Of a stretch of 35,783 bases of DNA, positions 17,718 through 27,402 are shown in pieces (position 1 is the first letter of the stretch; each line of letters starts with the position of its first letter). The notes under the pieces are model-generated. The model was given only the letters and a program-made list of their open reading frames with translations. It searched no databases and was not told the origin of the DNA. Source of the stretch: Oscillospiraceae bacterium. GTDB lineage: Bacteria; Bacillota; Clostridia; Oscillospirales; UBA929. A program made the position numbers and the translations under genes. The stretch lies in contig JAISVO010000068.1 of assembly GCA_031271525.1 (NCBI GenBank), positions 1-35,783 of the forward strand, read 5' to 3'.

Positions 17718-19339
17718 CAGGGTTTCTCCTCCCGTTTGATTCTGTCTCTGTATCGCGCGAGCCACCCGGTAAGCTCCTTTTCGGGCGGCGGCGCAAACTC
17801 TCTCCTCCGGCGCGCCAGTTCTTCGCCGTCAACCAGCAAATTGACCGTCTCCCCGGGAATATCCAAGGAGATCAGATCGCCGTCCCGGATCAGGGCGATC
17901 ACCCCGCCGGAAGCCGCTTCGGGGGAGACATGCCCGATGGCGGCGCCCCGGGTCGCCCCCGAAAACCGTCCGTCCGTCAGCAGGGCGGCGTCCAGCCCCG
18001 CCCCGGCGATGGCGGAGGTCGGGGTGAGCATCTCCCGCATCCCCGGCCCGCCGGCTTCCCCCTCGTACCGGATGACGACGATGTCGCCCGGGCGGATCTC
18101 TCCGGCGAAAATCGCCCGAGAGGCGTCCTCCTCGCCCTCAAAAACCCTTGCGGTCAGCGTCCGCTTCAGCATGTCCGGGGCGACCGCCGAGCGCTTCACG
18201 ACACAGCTTCCGATATTCCCGAACAGCGCCGTCAATCCACCCGTCCCGGCGTATGGGTTATTGACGCGCCGGATCACGGCCCCGTCCGGTTCCGGCGCGC
18301 CGGCGAGATTTTCACGCAGGGGCTTCCCGGTCACCGTCGGCAAGCTTTGGTCGATCAATCCGCCAAGCTCCTTCAGTACGCAGGGCACCCCGCCGGCGCG
18401 GTGCAGATCCTCCATCGAATCCTCCCCGGCGGGGCTGAGGCGGCAGAGGTTGGGCGTTTTCCGGCTCACCTCGTTGATGACGCTCAGCGGCAGGGCGAAC
18501 CCCGCCTCCTTCGCGATTGCCTGCAGGTGGAGCACCGTGTTGGACGAGCACCCGAGCGCCATATCCGCCGTCAGCGCGTTGCGGAACGCTCCCTCGGTCA
18601 AAATGTCCCGGGGGCGGATATCCTTCTCCAGCAGCTCGGCGATTTTCGCGCCGCTCTCTTTCGCGAGCCGGAGGCGTTCGGCGCTGACCGCCGGGGCCGT
18701 GCCGTTGCCCGGCAGGGCCATCCCGATCGCTTCGCAGAGGCAGTTCATGCTGTTTGCCGTAAACATTCCCGAACAGCTTCCGCAGGTCGGGCAAGCGGCG
18801 GACTCCACCTCTCTCAGCTCGTCCTCGCTCATCCTCCCGGCTTTCACCGCCCCGACCGCCTCAAAGACGCTGGACAGGCTCAGCTTTTCCCCGCTCCGGG
18901 ACCGGCCCGCGAGCATCGGCCCGCCGCTGACGACGATTGCCGGGAGGTTTAGGCGGGCCGCCGCCATCAGCATCGCCGGGACGATTTTGTCGCAGTTCGG
19001 AACCAATACGAGGGCGTCGAAGCAGTGCGCCAGCGCCATTGTCTCGATCGAGTCGGCGATCAGTTCCCGGGAGGGGAGGGAATAGCGCATCCCGGCGTGA
19101 CCCATCGCGAGCCCGTCGCACACCCCGATCACCGGGAAGAGGACCGGCTTGCAGCCGGCGGCCGTCACCCCGTCCTTCACCGCCTGCGCGACGGCGTTGA
19201 GGTGGATATGCCCCGGCACGATCTCGCTGAACGCCGACGCCACCCCGACCAGCGGGCGCTCCATCTCGCCGTCGGTGAACCCCAGCGCCCGCAGGAGCGC
19301 GCGGTGGGGGGCGCGCTCAACCCCGGTAAACTCCCTCAT
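17717..19339 (-). CDS. ilvD: Dihydroxy-acid dehydratase
   Basis: [59 protein letters not shown] at 19339 overlaps the ilvC stop (ATGA). Confidence 0.97.
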   Translation of the reverse strand: MREFTGVERAPHRALLRALGFTDGEMERPLVGVASAFSEIVPGHIHLNAVAQAVKDGVTAAGCKPVLFPVIGVCDGLAMGHAGMRYSLPSRELIADSIETMALAHCFDALVLVPNCDKIVPAMLMAAARLNLPAIVVSGGPMLAGRSRSGEKLSLSSVFEAVGAVKAGRMSEDELREVESAACPTCGSCSGMFTANSMNCLCEAIGMALPGNGTAPAVSAERLRLAKESGAKIAELLEKDIRPRDILTEGAFRNALTADMALGCSSNTVLHLQAIAKEAGFALPLSVINEVSRKTPNLCRLSPAGEDSMEDLHRAGGVPCVLKELGGLIDQSLPTVTGKPLRENLAGAPEPDGAVIRRVNNPYAGTGGLTALFGNIGSCVVKRSAVAPDMLKRTLTARVFEGEEDASRAIFAGEIRPGDIVVIRYEGEAGGPGMREMLTPTSAIAGAGLDAALLTDGRFSGATRGAAIGHVSPEAASGGVIALIRDGDLISLDIPGETVNLLVDGEELARRRREFAPPPEKELTGWLARYRDRIKREEKP

Positions 19340-20328
19340 CTCTTCAGCCAGCTCATCATCTTGCGAAGGCCGCTCCCGACCTCCTCCACCGGGTGGGCCG
19401 CTTCCACCGCCCGCATCGCGAGGAAGTTCGCCTTCCCCCCGGCGGAGTTCTCGGTGATCCACTTGCCGGCGAATTCGCCCCGCTGGATCTCTTTGAGGAC
19501 TTTCGCCATCTCCCGGCGGGTATCTTCGGTGACGATCCGGCTCCCGGTCACGTAGTCCCCGTACTCGGCGGTGTCGCTCACCGACGAGCGCATCGCGGCG
19601 AAGCCTCCGGCGTTGATCAGGTCGACAATCAGCTTCATCTCGTGGACGCACTCGAAGTACGCCATCTCGGGCGCGTACCCGGCGCCGACAAGGGTATCGA
19701 ACCCGGCTTTCATCAGTTCGGTCACCCCGCCGCAGAGCACCGCCTGCTCGCCGAACAGGTCTGTCTCCGTCTCCTCCTTGAAGGTCGTCTCAAATATCCC
19801 GGCCCGTCCGCCGCCGATCCCGGAGGCGTAGGCGAGGGCCGTCTCCTTGGCGCGCCCCGACACATCCTGACGGACCGCGATCAGGCAGGGTACGCCCCGC
19901 CCCTCGAGGTACTGGGAGCGCACCGTGTGCCCGGGACCCTTCGGCGCGACCATGAAAACGTCCACCCCCGGCGGCGGCGCAATCTGGTTGAAGTGCACGG
20001 CGAAGCCGTGGGCGAAGGCGAGCGCCTTCCCGGGGCTCATATGGGGGGCGATTTCGGCGTTGTAGACCGCCGCTTGGTCCTGATCGGGGATCAGCAGCAT
20101 CACAAGGTCGGCTTTCTCCGCCGCTTCGGCGACGCCGTAGACGGTCAGCCCGGCGGCTTCCGCTTCGGCGCGGCGCGCCGATCCGGGGCGCAGGCCGACG
20201 ATCACGCGGAACCCGCTCTCCTTTAGGTTGAGCGCGTGCGCGTGCCCTTGGCTCCCGTAGCCAATCACGGCGGTTGTCTTTCCGGCGAGCGCTCCCTTGT
20301 CACAGTCCGAGTCGTAGTAGAGTTTCAT
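19336..20328 (-). CDS. ilvC: Ketol-acid reductoisomerase
   Basis: [76 protein letters not shown]. Confidence 0.97.
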   Translation of the reverse strand: MKLYYDSDCDKGALAGKTTAVIGYGSQGHAHALNLKESGFRVIVGLRPGSARRAEAEAAGLTVYGVAEAAEKADLVMLLIPDQDQAAVYNAEIAPHMSPGKALAFAHGFAVHFNQIAPPPGVDVFMVAPKGPGHTVRSQYLEGRGVPCLIAVRQDVSGRAKETALAYASGIGGGRAGIFETTFKEETETDLFGEQAVLCGGVTELMKAGFDTLVGAGYAPEMAYFECVHEMKLIVDLINAGGFAAMRSSVSDTAEYGDYVTGSRIVTEDTRREMAKVLKEIQRGEFAGKWITENSAGGKANFLAMRAVEAAHPVEEVGSGLRKMMSWLKR

Positions 20329-20341
20329 TTTGCGTTCCTCC

Positions 20342-21187
20342 TCAGTTTATTTTCTGGGCGACATATATCATGTTCATCCCGCAGTCCAGCGTCCCGGGGA
20401 GCTTTGTGAACTCGATTTCCTTCTCAAGGATCAGCTTCCAAAGCTCTCCGTCGTTCCGGGCGTTCTCCAGCGCCGCGTCGCCGCCCAACGAGAACAATCC
20501 GGCGGAGCTTCGCTCCAGCACGGTTACCGGGAACGGGGCGAACAGGGCGTCCATCTCGGCGGACCTCATCATGTGGACGTAATGCTTGCTCGGCACCGGG
20601 TAGTGCACCGGGTCCTGTGTGCCGGTATCGAAGACCCAACGGGTCGCCTCAATGCCGAACGTCTCCTTTTCGGCGCGGATACCGTCCAGATAGTACAGCG
20701 ACGCGCCGATAAAGCTCATCACCCCGGCAATCAATATCCCGCCCGGCTTCAGCACCCGAAGCGCTTCCCGAAGCCCGTCCTCCTCCCGGTCCAAGAGGTA
20801 GTTGAGCACCCCGCCGACGCAGACGACGCAGTCAAAGGTTTCGCCGCCAAACACCCCCATGTCGAGGATATCCAGCTCGTGGTACGAGCGCACCTTGCTG
20901 AACAGCCCCAGCTCCCGCATCTTTTGCTTGTTGAACTCAAGCTGGTGGCTTGAGATGTCCGCCACCGTCAAAGCGCCGCACATCGCCGCCAAGTCCTTGG
21001 TGTACCGCCCCGAACCCGCGCCGACCTCCAGCACGGCGTCGCCTTGGCGTATGTAGCGCTTCAGCAGCTCTGTATGCACCGCGTACAGCAGCTCCCCGTG
21101 ACCGTCCCGTTCGAGCCGGGTCCACTCCCGGTCGCCGTAATTGTTGTACCGATCCCTCGGTATGTCAGGGTTATACAGCATTTTCAT
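20342..21187 (-). CDS. Class I SAM-dependent methyltransferase
   Basis: [18 protein letters not shown] (motif I), [41 protein letters not shown]. Start overlaps the ilvB stop (ATGA). Confidence 0.88.
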   Translation of the reverse strand: MKMLYNPDIPRDRYNNYGDREWTRLERDGHGELLYAVHTELLKRYIRQGDAVLEVGAGSGRYTKDLAAMCGALTVADISSHQLEFNKQKMRELGLFSKVRSYHELDILDMGVFGGETFDCVVCVGGVLNYLLDREEDGLREALRVLKPGGILIAGVMSFIGASLYYLDGIRAEKETFGIEATRWVFDTGTQDPVHYPVPSKHYVHMMRSAEMDALFAPFPVTVLERSSAGLFSLGGDAALENARNDGELWKLILEKEIEFTKLPGTLDCGMNMIYVAQKIN

Positions 21188-22911
21188 CCCTCGCAGTACA
21201 CAATGTCATTCCCGGCCTTGCCGGGGGGGATCATCGGGAAGACGTTCTCGTCCGGGTCGATCACGCAGTCGATCACGCAGGTCTGCCCGGAGGCCAGCGC
21301 TTCCTTGAACGCCGCCGTGAAGAGCGACATCGTATCGGCGCGGAAGCCCAGACCGCCCAAAGCTTCGGCGAGCTTTGCAAAGTCGGTTTTCCGTCCCGGG
21401 GTGGTGTAGCTGAACCGGGCGTCGTAGAACATCCTCTGCCACTGCCGCACCATCCCGAGCACCCCGTTGTTCATGACCACGGCGACGACCGGAAGCCCTT
21501 CGGTCACGGAGGCGGCAATCTCGCCCATGTCCATATGGAAGCTTCCGTCCCCGGTAATCAGCACCACCGGGCGGTCGGGCGCGGCCGCCTTCGCCCCCAC
21601 GGCGGCCCCCATGCCGAAGCCCATCGCCCCCAGCCCCCCGCTGGTAATCAGGCTCCGGGGCTTCGCGAAGGGGTAATACTGCGCCGTCCACATCTGGTGC
21701 TGACCCACGTCGGTGACGATCAGGGCGTCGTTTCCGGCGAGTCCCGCGATGGCCCGGAGGATGCCGCGCGGGTTTGCGCGGAGCGGTTCCATCTCCTCCG
21801 GCATCGGGTGTTTCGCCTTGAAGTGGGTGATCTCGTTCTGCCAGTCGTTCCCGGTGTTGGCCGGCACGACGCCGGTCAGTTTTTGCAGGATGTCCCCGGC
21901 GTCCCCCCGCAGGTGGAGGTCGCAGATCACGTTCTTGTCGAACTCAGACGGGTCGATGTCCAAATGGATCAGCCGGGCGTTGGGCGCGAAGCGTTTCCGG
22001 TCGCCCGCCACCCGGTCGGAGAACCGCGACCCGGCGTTGATCAGGAGGTCGCACTCCTCCCCGGCGTAGTTTGAGACGGGGGTGCCGTGCATCCCGATCA
22101 TCCCGAGCATCAGCGGGTGGGAGGACGGAAGGGCGGTCAGGCCCATCAGGGAGGACGCGACCGGGATCCCGCGTTTCTCGGCGAACGCGCGGAGGGCGTC
22201 CGACGCCCCGGCGCGGACCACGCCGCCGCCGCAGAACAGGAGGGGACGCTTACTCCTCGCGATCATGTCGGCCGCCTGCCGGAGGATATTGTCCTTAACC
22301 GGGGGATGGTCCCGTTCCCGGTAGCGCCCCACCGGGAGGTATTCGCACGTCTCGGCGGTGATGTCCTTCGGAATGTCCACCAGCACCGGGCCGGGGCGTC
22401 CGGAGGTCGCGATGGCGAACGCCTCCTTCAGCGTCTCCGCGAGGGTCTCCACCCTCTGCACCAAAAAACCGTGTTTTGTGATCGGCATGGTGACCCCGCA
22501 GATGTCCACTTCTTGGAAGGAATCCCGGCCCATCAAGGCACGGGTCACATTCCCGGTGATAGCCACCAGCGGCACCGAATCCATATAGGCGTTGGCAAGC
22601 CCGGTGACGAGGTTGGTCGCCCCCGGCCCCGAGGTTGCGATCATGACGCCGCATTTCCCGCTCACCCGCGCGTAGCCGTCCGCCGCGTGGCAGCCGCCCT
22701 GTTCGTGCGCCGGAAGGAGGACGCGCAGCCTGTCGCTCCGCGCGCCCAGCGCGTCAAAGATGTTCAGCACCGACCCGCCCGGGTAGGCGAAGACGGTGTC
22801 GGCCCCCTGTTCGATCAGCACCTCGGCTACGATCTGCGCCCCAGTGAGGGTCACCGGGTGACGGGCGGCGTCCGGCGCATCCGTCATATTTCGCGTTTCG
22901 GTGAGGTTCAT
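21184..22911 (-). CDS. ilvB: Acetolactate synthase large (catalytic) subunit
   Basis: TGAQIVAEVLIEQGADTVFAYPGGSVLNIFDAL, HEQGGCHAADGYARVSGKCGVMIATSGPGATNLVTGLANAYMDSVPLVAITG, ThDP motif GDGSFHMDMGEIAASVTEGLPVVAVVMNN. ATG at 22911 preceded by AGGAGGG. Confidence 0.97.
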   Translation of the reverse strand: MNLTETRNMTDAPDAARHPVTLTGAQIVAEVLIEQGADTVFAYPGGSVLNIFDALGARSDRLRVLLPAHEQGGCHAADGYARVSGKCGVMIATSGPGATNLVTGLANAYMDSVPLVAITGNVTRALMGRDSFQEVDICGVTMPITKHGFLVQRVETLAETLKEAFAIATSGRPGPVLVDIPKDITAETCEYLPVGRYRERDHPPVKDNILRQAADMIARSKRPLLFCGGGVVRAGASDALRAFAEKRGIPVASSLMGLTALPSSHPLMLGMIGMHGTPVSNYAGEECDLLINAGSRFSDRVAGDRKRFAPNARLIHLDIDPSEFDKNVICDLHLRGDAGDILQKLTGVVPANTGNDWQNEITHFKAKHPMPEEMEPLRANPRGILRAIAGLAGNDALIVTDVGQHQMWTAQYYPFAKPRSLITSGGLGAMGFGMGAAVGAKAAAPDRPVVLITGDGSFHMDMGEIAASVTEGLPVVAVVMNNGVLGMVRQWQRMFYDARFSYTTPGRKTDFAKLAEALGGLGFRADTMSLFTAAFKEALASGQTCVIDCVIDPDENVFPMIPPGKAGNDIVYCEG

Positions 22912-22930
22912 AAAAATCCCTCCTGATACT

Positions 22931-22968
22931 AAAAGAACCGCCGGCGTCCCTTTGGGGACTGCCGACGG
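22931..22968 (-). terminator. Rho-independent terminator (attenuator) in the ilvB leader
   Basis: Minus strand CCGTCGGC-A-GTCCC-CAAA-GGGAC-GCCGGCGG followed by TTCTTTT: an 8+5 bp GC-rich stem (one bulged A, one G-U) with U-tract, ending about 20 nt upstream of the ilvB start. Confidence 0.87.
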
Positions 22969-23002
22969 CTTTCCTGTCTTTGCTACTGAAACCGATGGAC
23001 GT

Positions 23003-23113
23003 TCAGCGTTGAGACCGTAAGAGCAGCCTGCCGGCATTTTGGGGAATGCCAATAAGGACGAGACCCAGAAGGATCGTCCAAAGCAGGCTAATAATGCTGC
23101 GGTTACGGTTCAT
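23003..23113 (-). CDS. Branched-chain amino acid attenuator leader peptide (36 aa)
   Basis: MNRNRSIISLLWTILLGLVLIGIPQNAGRLLLRSQR*, with 5 Ile, 9 Leu and 1 Val; lies between a consensus promoter and the terminator upstream of ilvB. Confidence 0.8.
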   Translation of the reverse strand: MNRNRSIISLLWTILLGLVLIGIPQNAGRLLLRSQR

Positions 23114-23146
23114 TGAAAAAATACCCCGGTTTCTAAAATTTTTACC

Positions 23147-23175
23147 AGTATAGCACCGCGCGCACCCCTTGTCAA
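23147..23175 (-). promoter_or_regulatory. Sigma70-type promoter of the ilv-leu operon
   Basis: Minus strand TTGACA (23170-23175)-N17-TATACT (23147-23152). Confidence 0.88.
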
Positions 23176-23216
23176 GAACAATTTTCCCGGCGGGTTTATT
23201 TTGCGGCGCTTTTGCG

Positions 23217-26200
23217 CTATTCCAGCCCGTCCGCAGCCCTTGAGTTTACATACCGAACCATATCGACCCCGAGCGAAGTTGCCTCGGGAGAGTAGTTCGG
23301 CACGCCGTTGAAAACCGTCACGTGGATGATGCAGGGAATTCGATAATAAATCTCCTCAACAAGCGGCTCGGCAAGAGCGAACGTGACCGATTTCGCGGTG
23401 TAGTTGGAATCGGAATCCCCCGTCGGCTCATATTGGATCAGAACAAAGTCCCCGACCGTCAGACCGTCAATCGTGATCGTGCGATGATCGCCCAGCGTGG
23501 TCTGGTCCGCCGCGGAGATGTCAATATCAATGCTGCGCGGTACGGCGATAGCCTCAAACTCCGCCGTGATTGTCACGTCCTTTGCCGGCATTACGAAGCT
23601 GTCGCCAACGATAGCGATACCGTTGACCTTGAGTGACCCTTCGGCTAGCCGGTACCCTTCATCCGGCGTGACGGTCACCGTGACGGTTTCTCCGGCCGCC
23701 GCTTCCTCTGCGCTTACGGCAACGCTGCCGTTGGCGAGGGGCGCGACGGTGACGGAATAGGAAGCAAGGGTGTGTTGCGGCTCGAAAACGAGCGCGGTCC
23801 GCCCCTCGTCCAGACCGATAATCGCGGCTGTATCGGGGAGGTAGTTGTGTTCGCAAGACAATTCCTCCAGCAAAGGGTTGTTGGATACGTCCATGCTGAC
23901 CAGCAGGTTGTCGGCGCAATACAGCGTTATCAGGGCCGGGTTCCCCGATGTATCCAACGTTTCCAATAGGTTTCCGCCGCAATGCAGATGCGCCAGCTCC
24001 GGATTGCTTGAAAGATCCAATTCCGTCAGTTGGTTATCCGAGCAGTCCAAAGTTTGCAGGCTCGTGAAATACTCAATACCCGCCAAGTCCGCTATCCCGT
24101 TCCCAGACAGGTTCAGGTTTTCCACTTGCTCCAAGTCGCCGGCGTAAATCGGCCCGTCCGGGTTGCCGAGCAGCTTGCGGACAGCTTTTAGGAAGTTCGC
24201 GTCCGCAAAAGCCGCGCTGACGTCTCTGTCCCCCCCGACAGGCGGGAAGGTGACGGTGAACGTCAAGGCGTTCCCCAAGCCGGATCCGTCGGTCACGCCT
24301 TCGCTGACAACCCATCCGCTCTGGGTCACGAAGTTCACCGTCGGGGTGATCGTCCCGGCAAACCGGCGCGCGGGGTCCGCCGTCAAGGTAACGGTCGCGG
24401 CGTACACTGTCCCGGCGGTAAACTCCGCGTCGCCGGGGGACCACGTTAGGCCCGTCACCGAATACAGTTCGGGTTCGTCCGGAAGCAAGACACCGGCGGT
24501 TATCGGGGTATTCCCCTCCGCAGGGGCCGTAAGCCCGGAGATTCCGGCCGCGAGGATGTCGGTCAGCGCCCCTGTTTCAACCTCCATAACCGGCCCTCGG
24601 GGGCTGTTTACCCGCATCCGGATGCCGCTGGCTAGGCTCTGCGGCCCGCCGTCATGGAAATTTGTGTCCGGAACCGTGGTTTCGCTGAACACCGGCGATT
24701 TTTCCCAGCTGAAAAAGTCGTCGCCGACCACCTGATACGCGTAAGGATTATCCAACGATTCGTCGCCGTCCGCTTCCTCCACGTCGACGAGCTTATGGAA
24801 TGCGTCGGAGTTGTCTTCCGCGGACTCGTCGACGTGGTACACAAGGACGCCGCCGTTGTTGCCCTCCGCCTCGCTGACGCCCGCCCCCCATAGCCCGGCG
24901 TCCCAACCCTCCGGCTGCCGGTTCTCCGCGAGGAAATATTGGTCGGCGCTCAGGGCGCTGTTGGTCAATTTCAGCACGTTGTAGCCGGAGCCGGCGCTCC
25001 GCAGATCGCCGCGCCAATCGGCGCCGGACAGGATCTCGGTCGGTTCTATGTACCCCAGCCGGATCTTCGACCACGCGTCGAAGGCGACCGGGGTCTGCCC
25101 TTGGACTTCGTCGCCCGGCGCCATTCCCCAGTTTCCGTTTCCCATCATGCTGTACGGGCCGACGCCGGCGGACATGTAGGTGTAGTCATACAGATCGGGC
25201 AGTCCCAGCGAGTGCCCCAGTTCGTGCCCCGCGATTCCGATAGCCATCGCGTGCGTTTCGTCATGCATTTCCCCGTGGAGCATGTAGGGGGCGTGATACC
25301 CCAGCGCCGAAGGGTCGAGGCTATACGCGTGCGCCCAAACCTGCCCTCCCGGATTGAAGTCGGTTGCGGCTTCCCCTCCGGCAATGACGGCGGCGATATG
25401 CAGGTTCTCGCGGCCCTCGCCGATCTCGAAGTCCGGATATTGCTCTTTGATGGCTTTGACGCCCACGCTGAGTAACGCCGCCGCTTCGTCGAAGGACTCG
25501 TTATTCCATTTTTTGATCGGATGGTCCCTATGGAGCTTCACCCGGATAATCCCGTCCGCGACGCTTGGGTAGACCGTGACGTCTACCCCGGCGTCCGCCC
25601 ACGCGAAGCCGGACTCAATCAGGTTTACGCGGTATGTGCCGCCGGCGGCGACGGCGCTCACCGTATCCGCCGGGCCGAAGATGTCAAGGCCGCCGGACAT
25701 ATCCTTGAAGTAATTCGCGACGCTCTTCGCGCCCGGCTCGGCCGCGAAGTATTTCCCGTGCCAATACTGTTCGTCGTTCATAAGCGGCATATTATCGAAC
25801 TCGACTAGGAACAGCGCAATCTCTTGGTTTGTTTTTGCCGTCGCGGCGGAAGGGGCTTCGGGCGCCGTCCGGGCGGAGATATCCGCTTCCGGGACGGCAC
25901 GCGCGTCCCGAGACGCGTCGATCAGGCCTTGTAAGTCCGCGCGCGTCAACCTCGCCGCCGAGTAGAGCGGCGGGACCGGCAAGGCCGCGCTCCCCACAGC
26001 CTGTCCGGTCGGTTGGACGGCCCCGTAGACGACCGTACCGTACCGCCAGTTTCGTCCGGCTTCGTCGTAGGCGACGACAAACCCGGTTTCGTCCTCGTAC
26101 CAGTCAAAAAACTCGTCGCCGTAATGGGTGATTACTACGGCGCTGCCGTCCGCTTGCCGGTAGGTTTGCGGAACCGGGTTTGCGGGGGCCGCGGCCGCGC

Positions 26201-26264
26201 TTCGGCTGAAGATCAACAGAGCGCCGATAAGGGCCGCTGCCAAGACGAGGGGCTTCCTGTTCAT
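23217..26264 (-). CDS. Secreted M6-type (immune inhibitor A-like) metalloprotease with C-terminal leucine-rich repeats and InlB B-repeat-like domain
   Basis: Signal peptide MNRKPLVLAAALIGALLIFSRSAAAA; zinc motif GHELGHSLGLPDLYD; YSMMGNGNWG; LRRs LNLSGNGIADLAGIEYFTSLQTLDCSDNQLTELDLSSNPELAHLHCGGN; VTVTPDEGYRL...DVTITAEFE. Confidence 0.88.
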   Translation of the reverse strand: MNRKPLVLAAALIGALLIFSRSAAAAPANPVPQTYRQADGSAVVITHYGDEFFDWYEDETGFVVAYDEAGRNWRYGTVVYGAVQPTGQAVGSAALPVPPLYSAARLTRADLQGLIDASRDARAVPEADISARTAPEAPSAATAKTNQEIALFLVEFDNMPLMNDEQYWHGKYFAAEPGAKSVANYFKDMSGGLDIFGPADTVSAVAAGGTYRVNLIESGFAWADAGVDVTVYPSVADGIIRVKLHRDHPIKKWNNESFDEAAALLSVGVKAIKEQYPDFEIGEGRENLHIAAVIAGGEAATDFNPGGQVWAHAYSLDPSALGYHAPYMLHGEMHDETHAMAIGIAGHELGHSLGLPDLYDYTYMSAGVGPYSMMGNGNWGMAPGDEVQGQTPVAFDAWSKIRLGYIEPTEILSGADWRGDLRSAGSGYNVLKLTNSALSADQYFLAENRQPEGWDAGLWGAGVSEAEGNNGGVLVYHVDESAEDNSDAFHKLVDVEEADGDESLDNPYAYQVVGDDFFSWEKSPVFSETTVPDTNFHDGGPQSLASGIRMRVNSPRGPVMEVETGALTDILAAGISGLTAPAEGNTPITAGVLLPDEPELYSVTGLTWSPGDAEFTAGTVYAATVTLTADPARRFAGTITPTVNFVTQSGWVVSEGVTDGSGLGNALTFTVTFPPVGGDRDVSAAFADANFLKAVRKLLGNPDGPIYAGDLEQVENLNLSGNGIADLAGIEYFTSLQTLDCSDNQLTELDLSSNPELAHLHCGGNLLETLDTSGNPALITLYCADNLLVSMDVSNNPLLEELSCEHNYLPDTAAIIGLDEGRTALVFEPQHTLASYSVTVAPLANGSVAVSAEEAAAGETVTVTVTPDEGYRLAEGSLKVNGIAIVGDSFVMPAKDVTITAEFEAIAVPRSIDIDISAADQTTLGDHRTITIDGLTVGDFVLIQYEPTGDSDSNYTAKSVTFALAEPLVEEIYYRIPCIIHVTVFNGVPNYSPEATSLGVDMVRYVNSRAADGLE

Positions 26265-26291
26265 GGGGCATCCTCCATAATTCCGCTTATG

Positions 26292-26306
26292 CCCCTCGGC
26301 GAGGGG
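26292..26306 (-). other. GC-rich hairpin in the 5' UTR of the M6 protease gene
   Basis: CCCCTC-GCC-GAGGGG perfect inverted repeat downstream of the promoter at 26334-26362. Confidence 0.5.
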
Positions 26307-26333
26307 GGCAGCTTAGCTAAAATCCCTAACAGC

Positions 26334-26362
26334 AGTATACAGCCGCCCAGCCGCCCTGTCAA
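26334..26362 (-). promoter_or_regulatory. Sigma70-type promoter of the M6 protease gene
   Basis: Minus strand TTGACA (26357-26362)-N17-TATACT (26334-26339). Confidence 0.85.
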
Positions 26363-26407
26363 CCGTACTGGTTAAATATACAAGTCAACTTTCGTGACAG
26401 ACGGTGC

Positions 26408-26436
26408 TTGCCTTCCCTGTCAGCCTATGGTATAAT
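26408..26436 (+). promoter_or_regulatory. Sigma70-type promoter of the GH11 gene
   Basis: TTGCCT (26408-26413)-N17-TATAAT (26431-26436), with upstream TATGG giving an extended -10. Confidence 0.8.
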
Positions 26437-26464
26437 CGCCCCATCAAAAATACGGGGGAACTGG

Positions 26465-27400
26465 ATGATGAAACGAAAAAAGATCCCGGCCTTTCTCTGC
26501 GCCGCGCTGTTGCTGGCCGCGCCGTCCGTAGGAGCGGACGAGGGGGACATCCTCACCGAGAACTCGATGGGGAGCAGCGAGGGCTACGACTACGAGCTGT
26601 GGATGGATGTCGGCGGCGGCGAAGGCAGCATGACCTTGGGCGCGGGCGGCGCGTATTCCTGCCAGTGGCGGGAGGCGCAGAACGTCCTGTTCCGCACCGG
26701 CAAGAAACTGGGTTCCGAGAAGACGCACGGGGAGCTGGGCGAAATCGCCTTGGACTACGGGGTGGAATACTTCCCGAACGGGAACTCGTATCTCTGCGTC
26801 TACGGCTGGTCGGAGGACCCGCTGGTAGAGTTCTATATCGTTGAAAGCTGGGGCACGTGGCGTCCGCCCGGCGCCGAGTCCCTCGGCACGGTGGAGGTTG
26901 ACGGCGGCACTTACGACGTCTACGAGACAACCCGCCACCAGCAGCCATCCATACAAGGGACCCAGACCTTCCAGCAGTACTGGAGCGTGCGCACCGAACG
27001 CAAGACCGAAGGCACCGTGTCGGTCAGCGAGCACATCCGGGCGTGGGAACAGATGGGGATGACCCTCGGAAAGATGTATGAGGTGTCCCTCTGCGTCGAG
27101 GGCTACCAAAGCAGCGGCGGAGCGAATGTCTTTCTCAATTCGCTGATGGTCGACGGCGTTGAGGTCTCGGCGCGGGACGAAACCGGCGGGACGTCCGCTC
27201 CGCGGGAAGAAGAGCCGGCCGAGCAGCCGGCCTCGGAGCCTGAGCAGCCGGTCGAGCAGCCCGAGCAGCCGGTTCCGTCCCCCGAGGCGGCGGCCGGGAA
27301 CGAAGGGTCCATTGGGATAGGGGTCGGCACGGCGCTGGTTATAGCCGCGCTGGCGGCCGTTGCCGTGGTGTGCGTGCGGTTTTTCATGAAACGGAGATAA
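26465..27400 (+). CDS. GH11 endo-1,4-beta-xylanase with C-terminal membrane anchor
   Basis: Signal peptide; YDYELWMDVGGGEGSMTLGAGGAYSCQW; PLVEFYIVESWGTWRPPG (catalytic Glu); VSEHIRAWEQMGMTLGKMYEVSLCVEGYQSSGGANV; Glu/Pro/Gln linker; TM helix GTALVIAALAAVAVVCVRFF with KRR end. Confidence 0.9.
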   Translation: MMKRKKIPAFLCAALLLAAPSVGADEGDILTENSMGSSEGYDYELWMDVGGGEGSMTLGAGGAYSCQWREAQNVLFRTGKKLGSEKTHGELGEIALDYGVEYFPNGNSYLCVYGWSEDPLVEFYIVESWGTWRPPGAESLGTVEVDGGTYDVYETTRHQQPSIQGTQTFQQYWSVRTERKTEGTVSVSEHIRAWEQMGMTLGKMYEVSLCVEGYQSSGGANVFLNSLMVDGVEVSARDETGGTSAPREEEPAEQPASEPEQPVEQPEQPVPSPEAAAGNEGSIGIGVGTALVIAALAAVAVVCVRFFMKRR

Positions 27401-27402
27401 AT

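Noticed and set aside
17049-19085. 678-aa plus-strand ORF opposite leuA/ilvD
   Set aside because: Antisense shadow ORF; Ser/Arg/Pro-rich with no domain signature, while the complementary strand encodes well-conserved enzymes.
22912-23052. N-terminal extension of the ilvB ORF (MAFPKMPAGCSYGLNAERPSV...)
   Set aside because: Translates the terminator and leader region; a strong RBS (AGGAGGG) sits before the ATG at 22911, so the upstream start is spurious.
22912-23160. T-box riboswitch upstream of ilvB
   Set aside because: No T-box sequence (GGTACCGCG-like) or Stem I features seen; the region is instead explained by a leader peptide plus terminator.
27221-27273. GAGCAGCCG tandem repeats as a repeat element or CRISPR-like array
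   Set aside because: In-frame codons for the Glu-Gln-Pro linker of the GH11 protein; short and without unique spacers.
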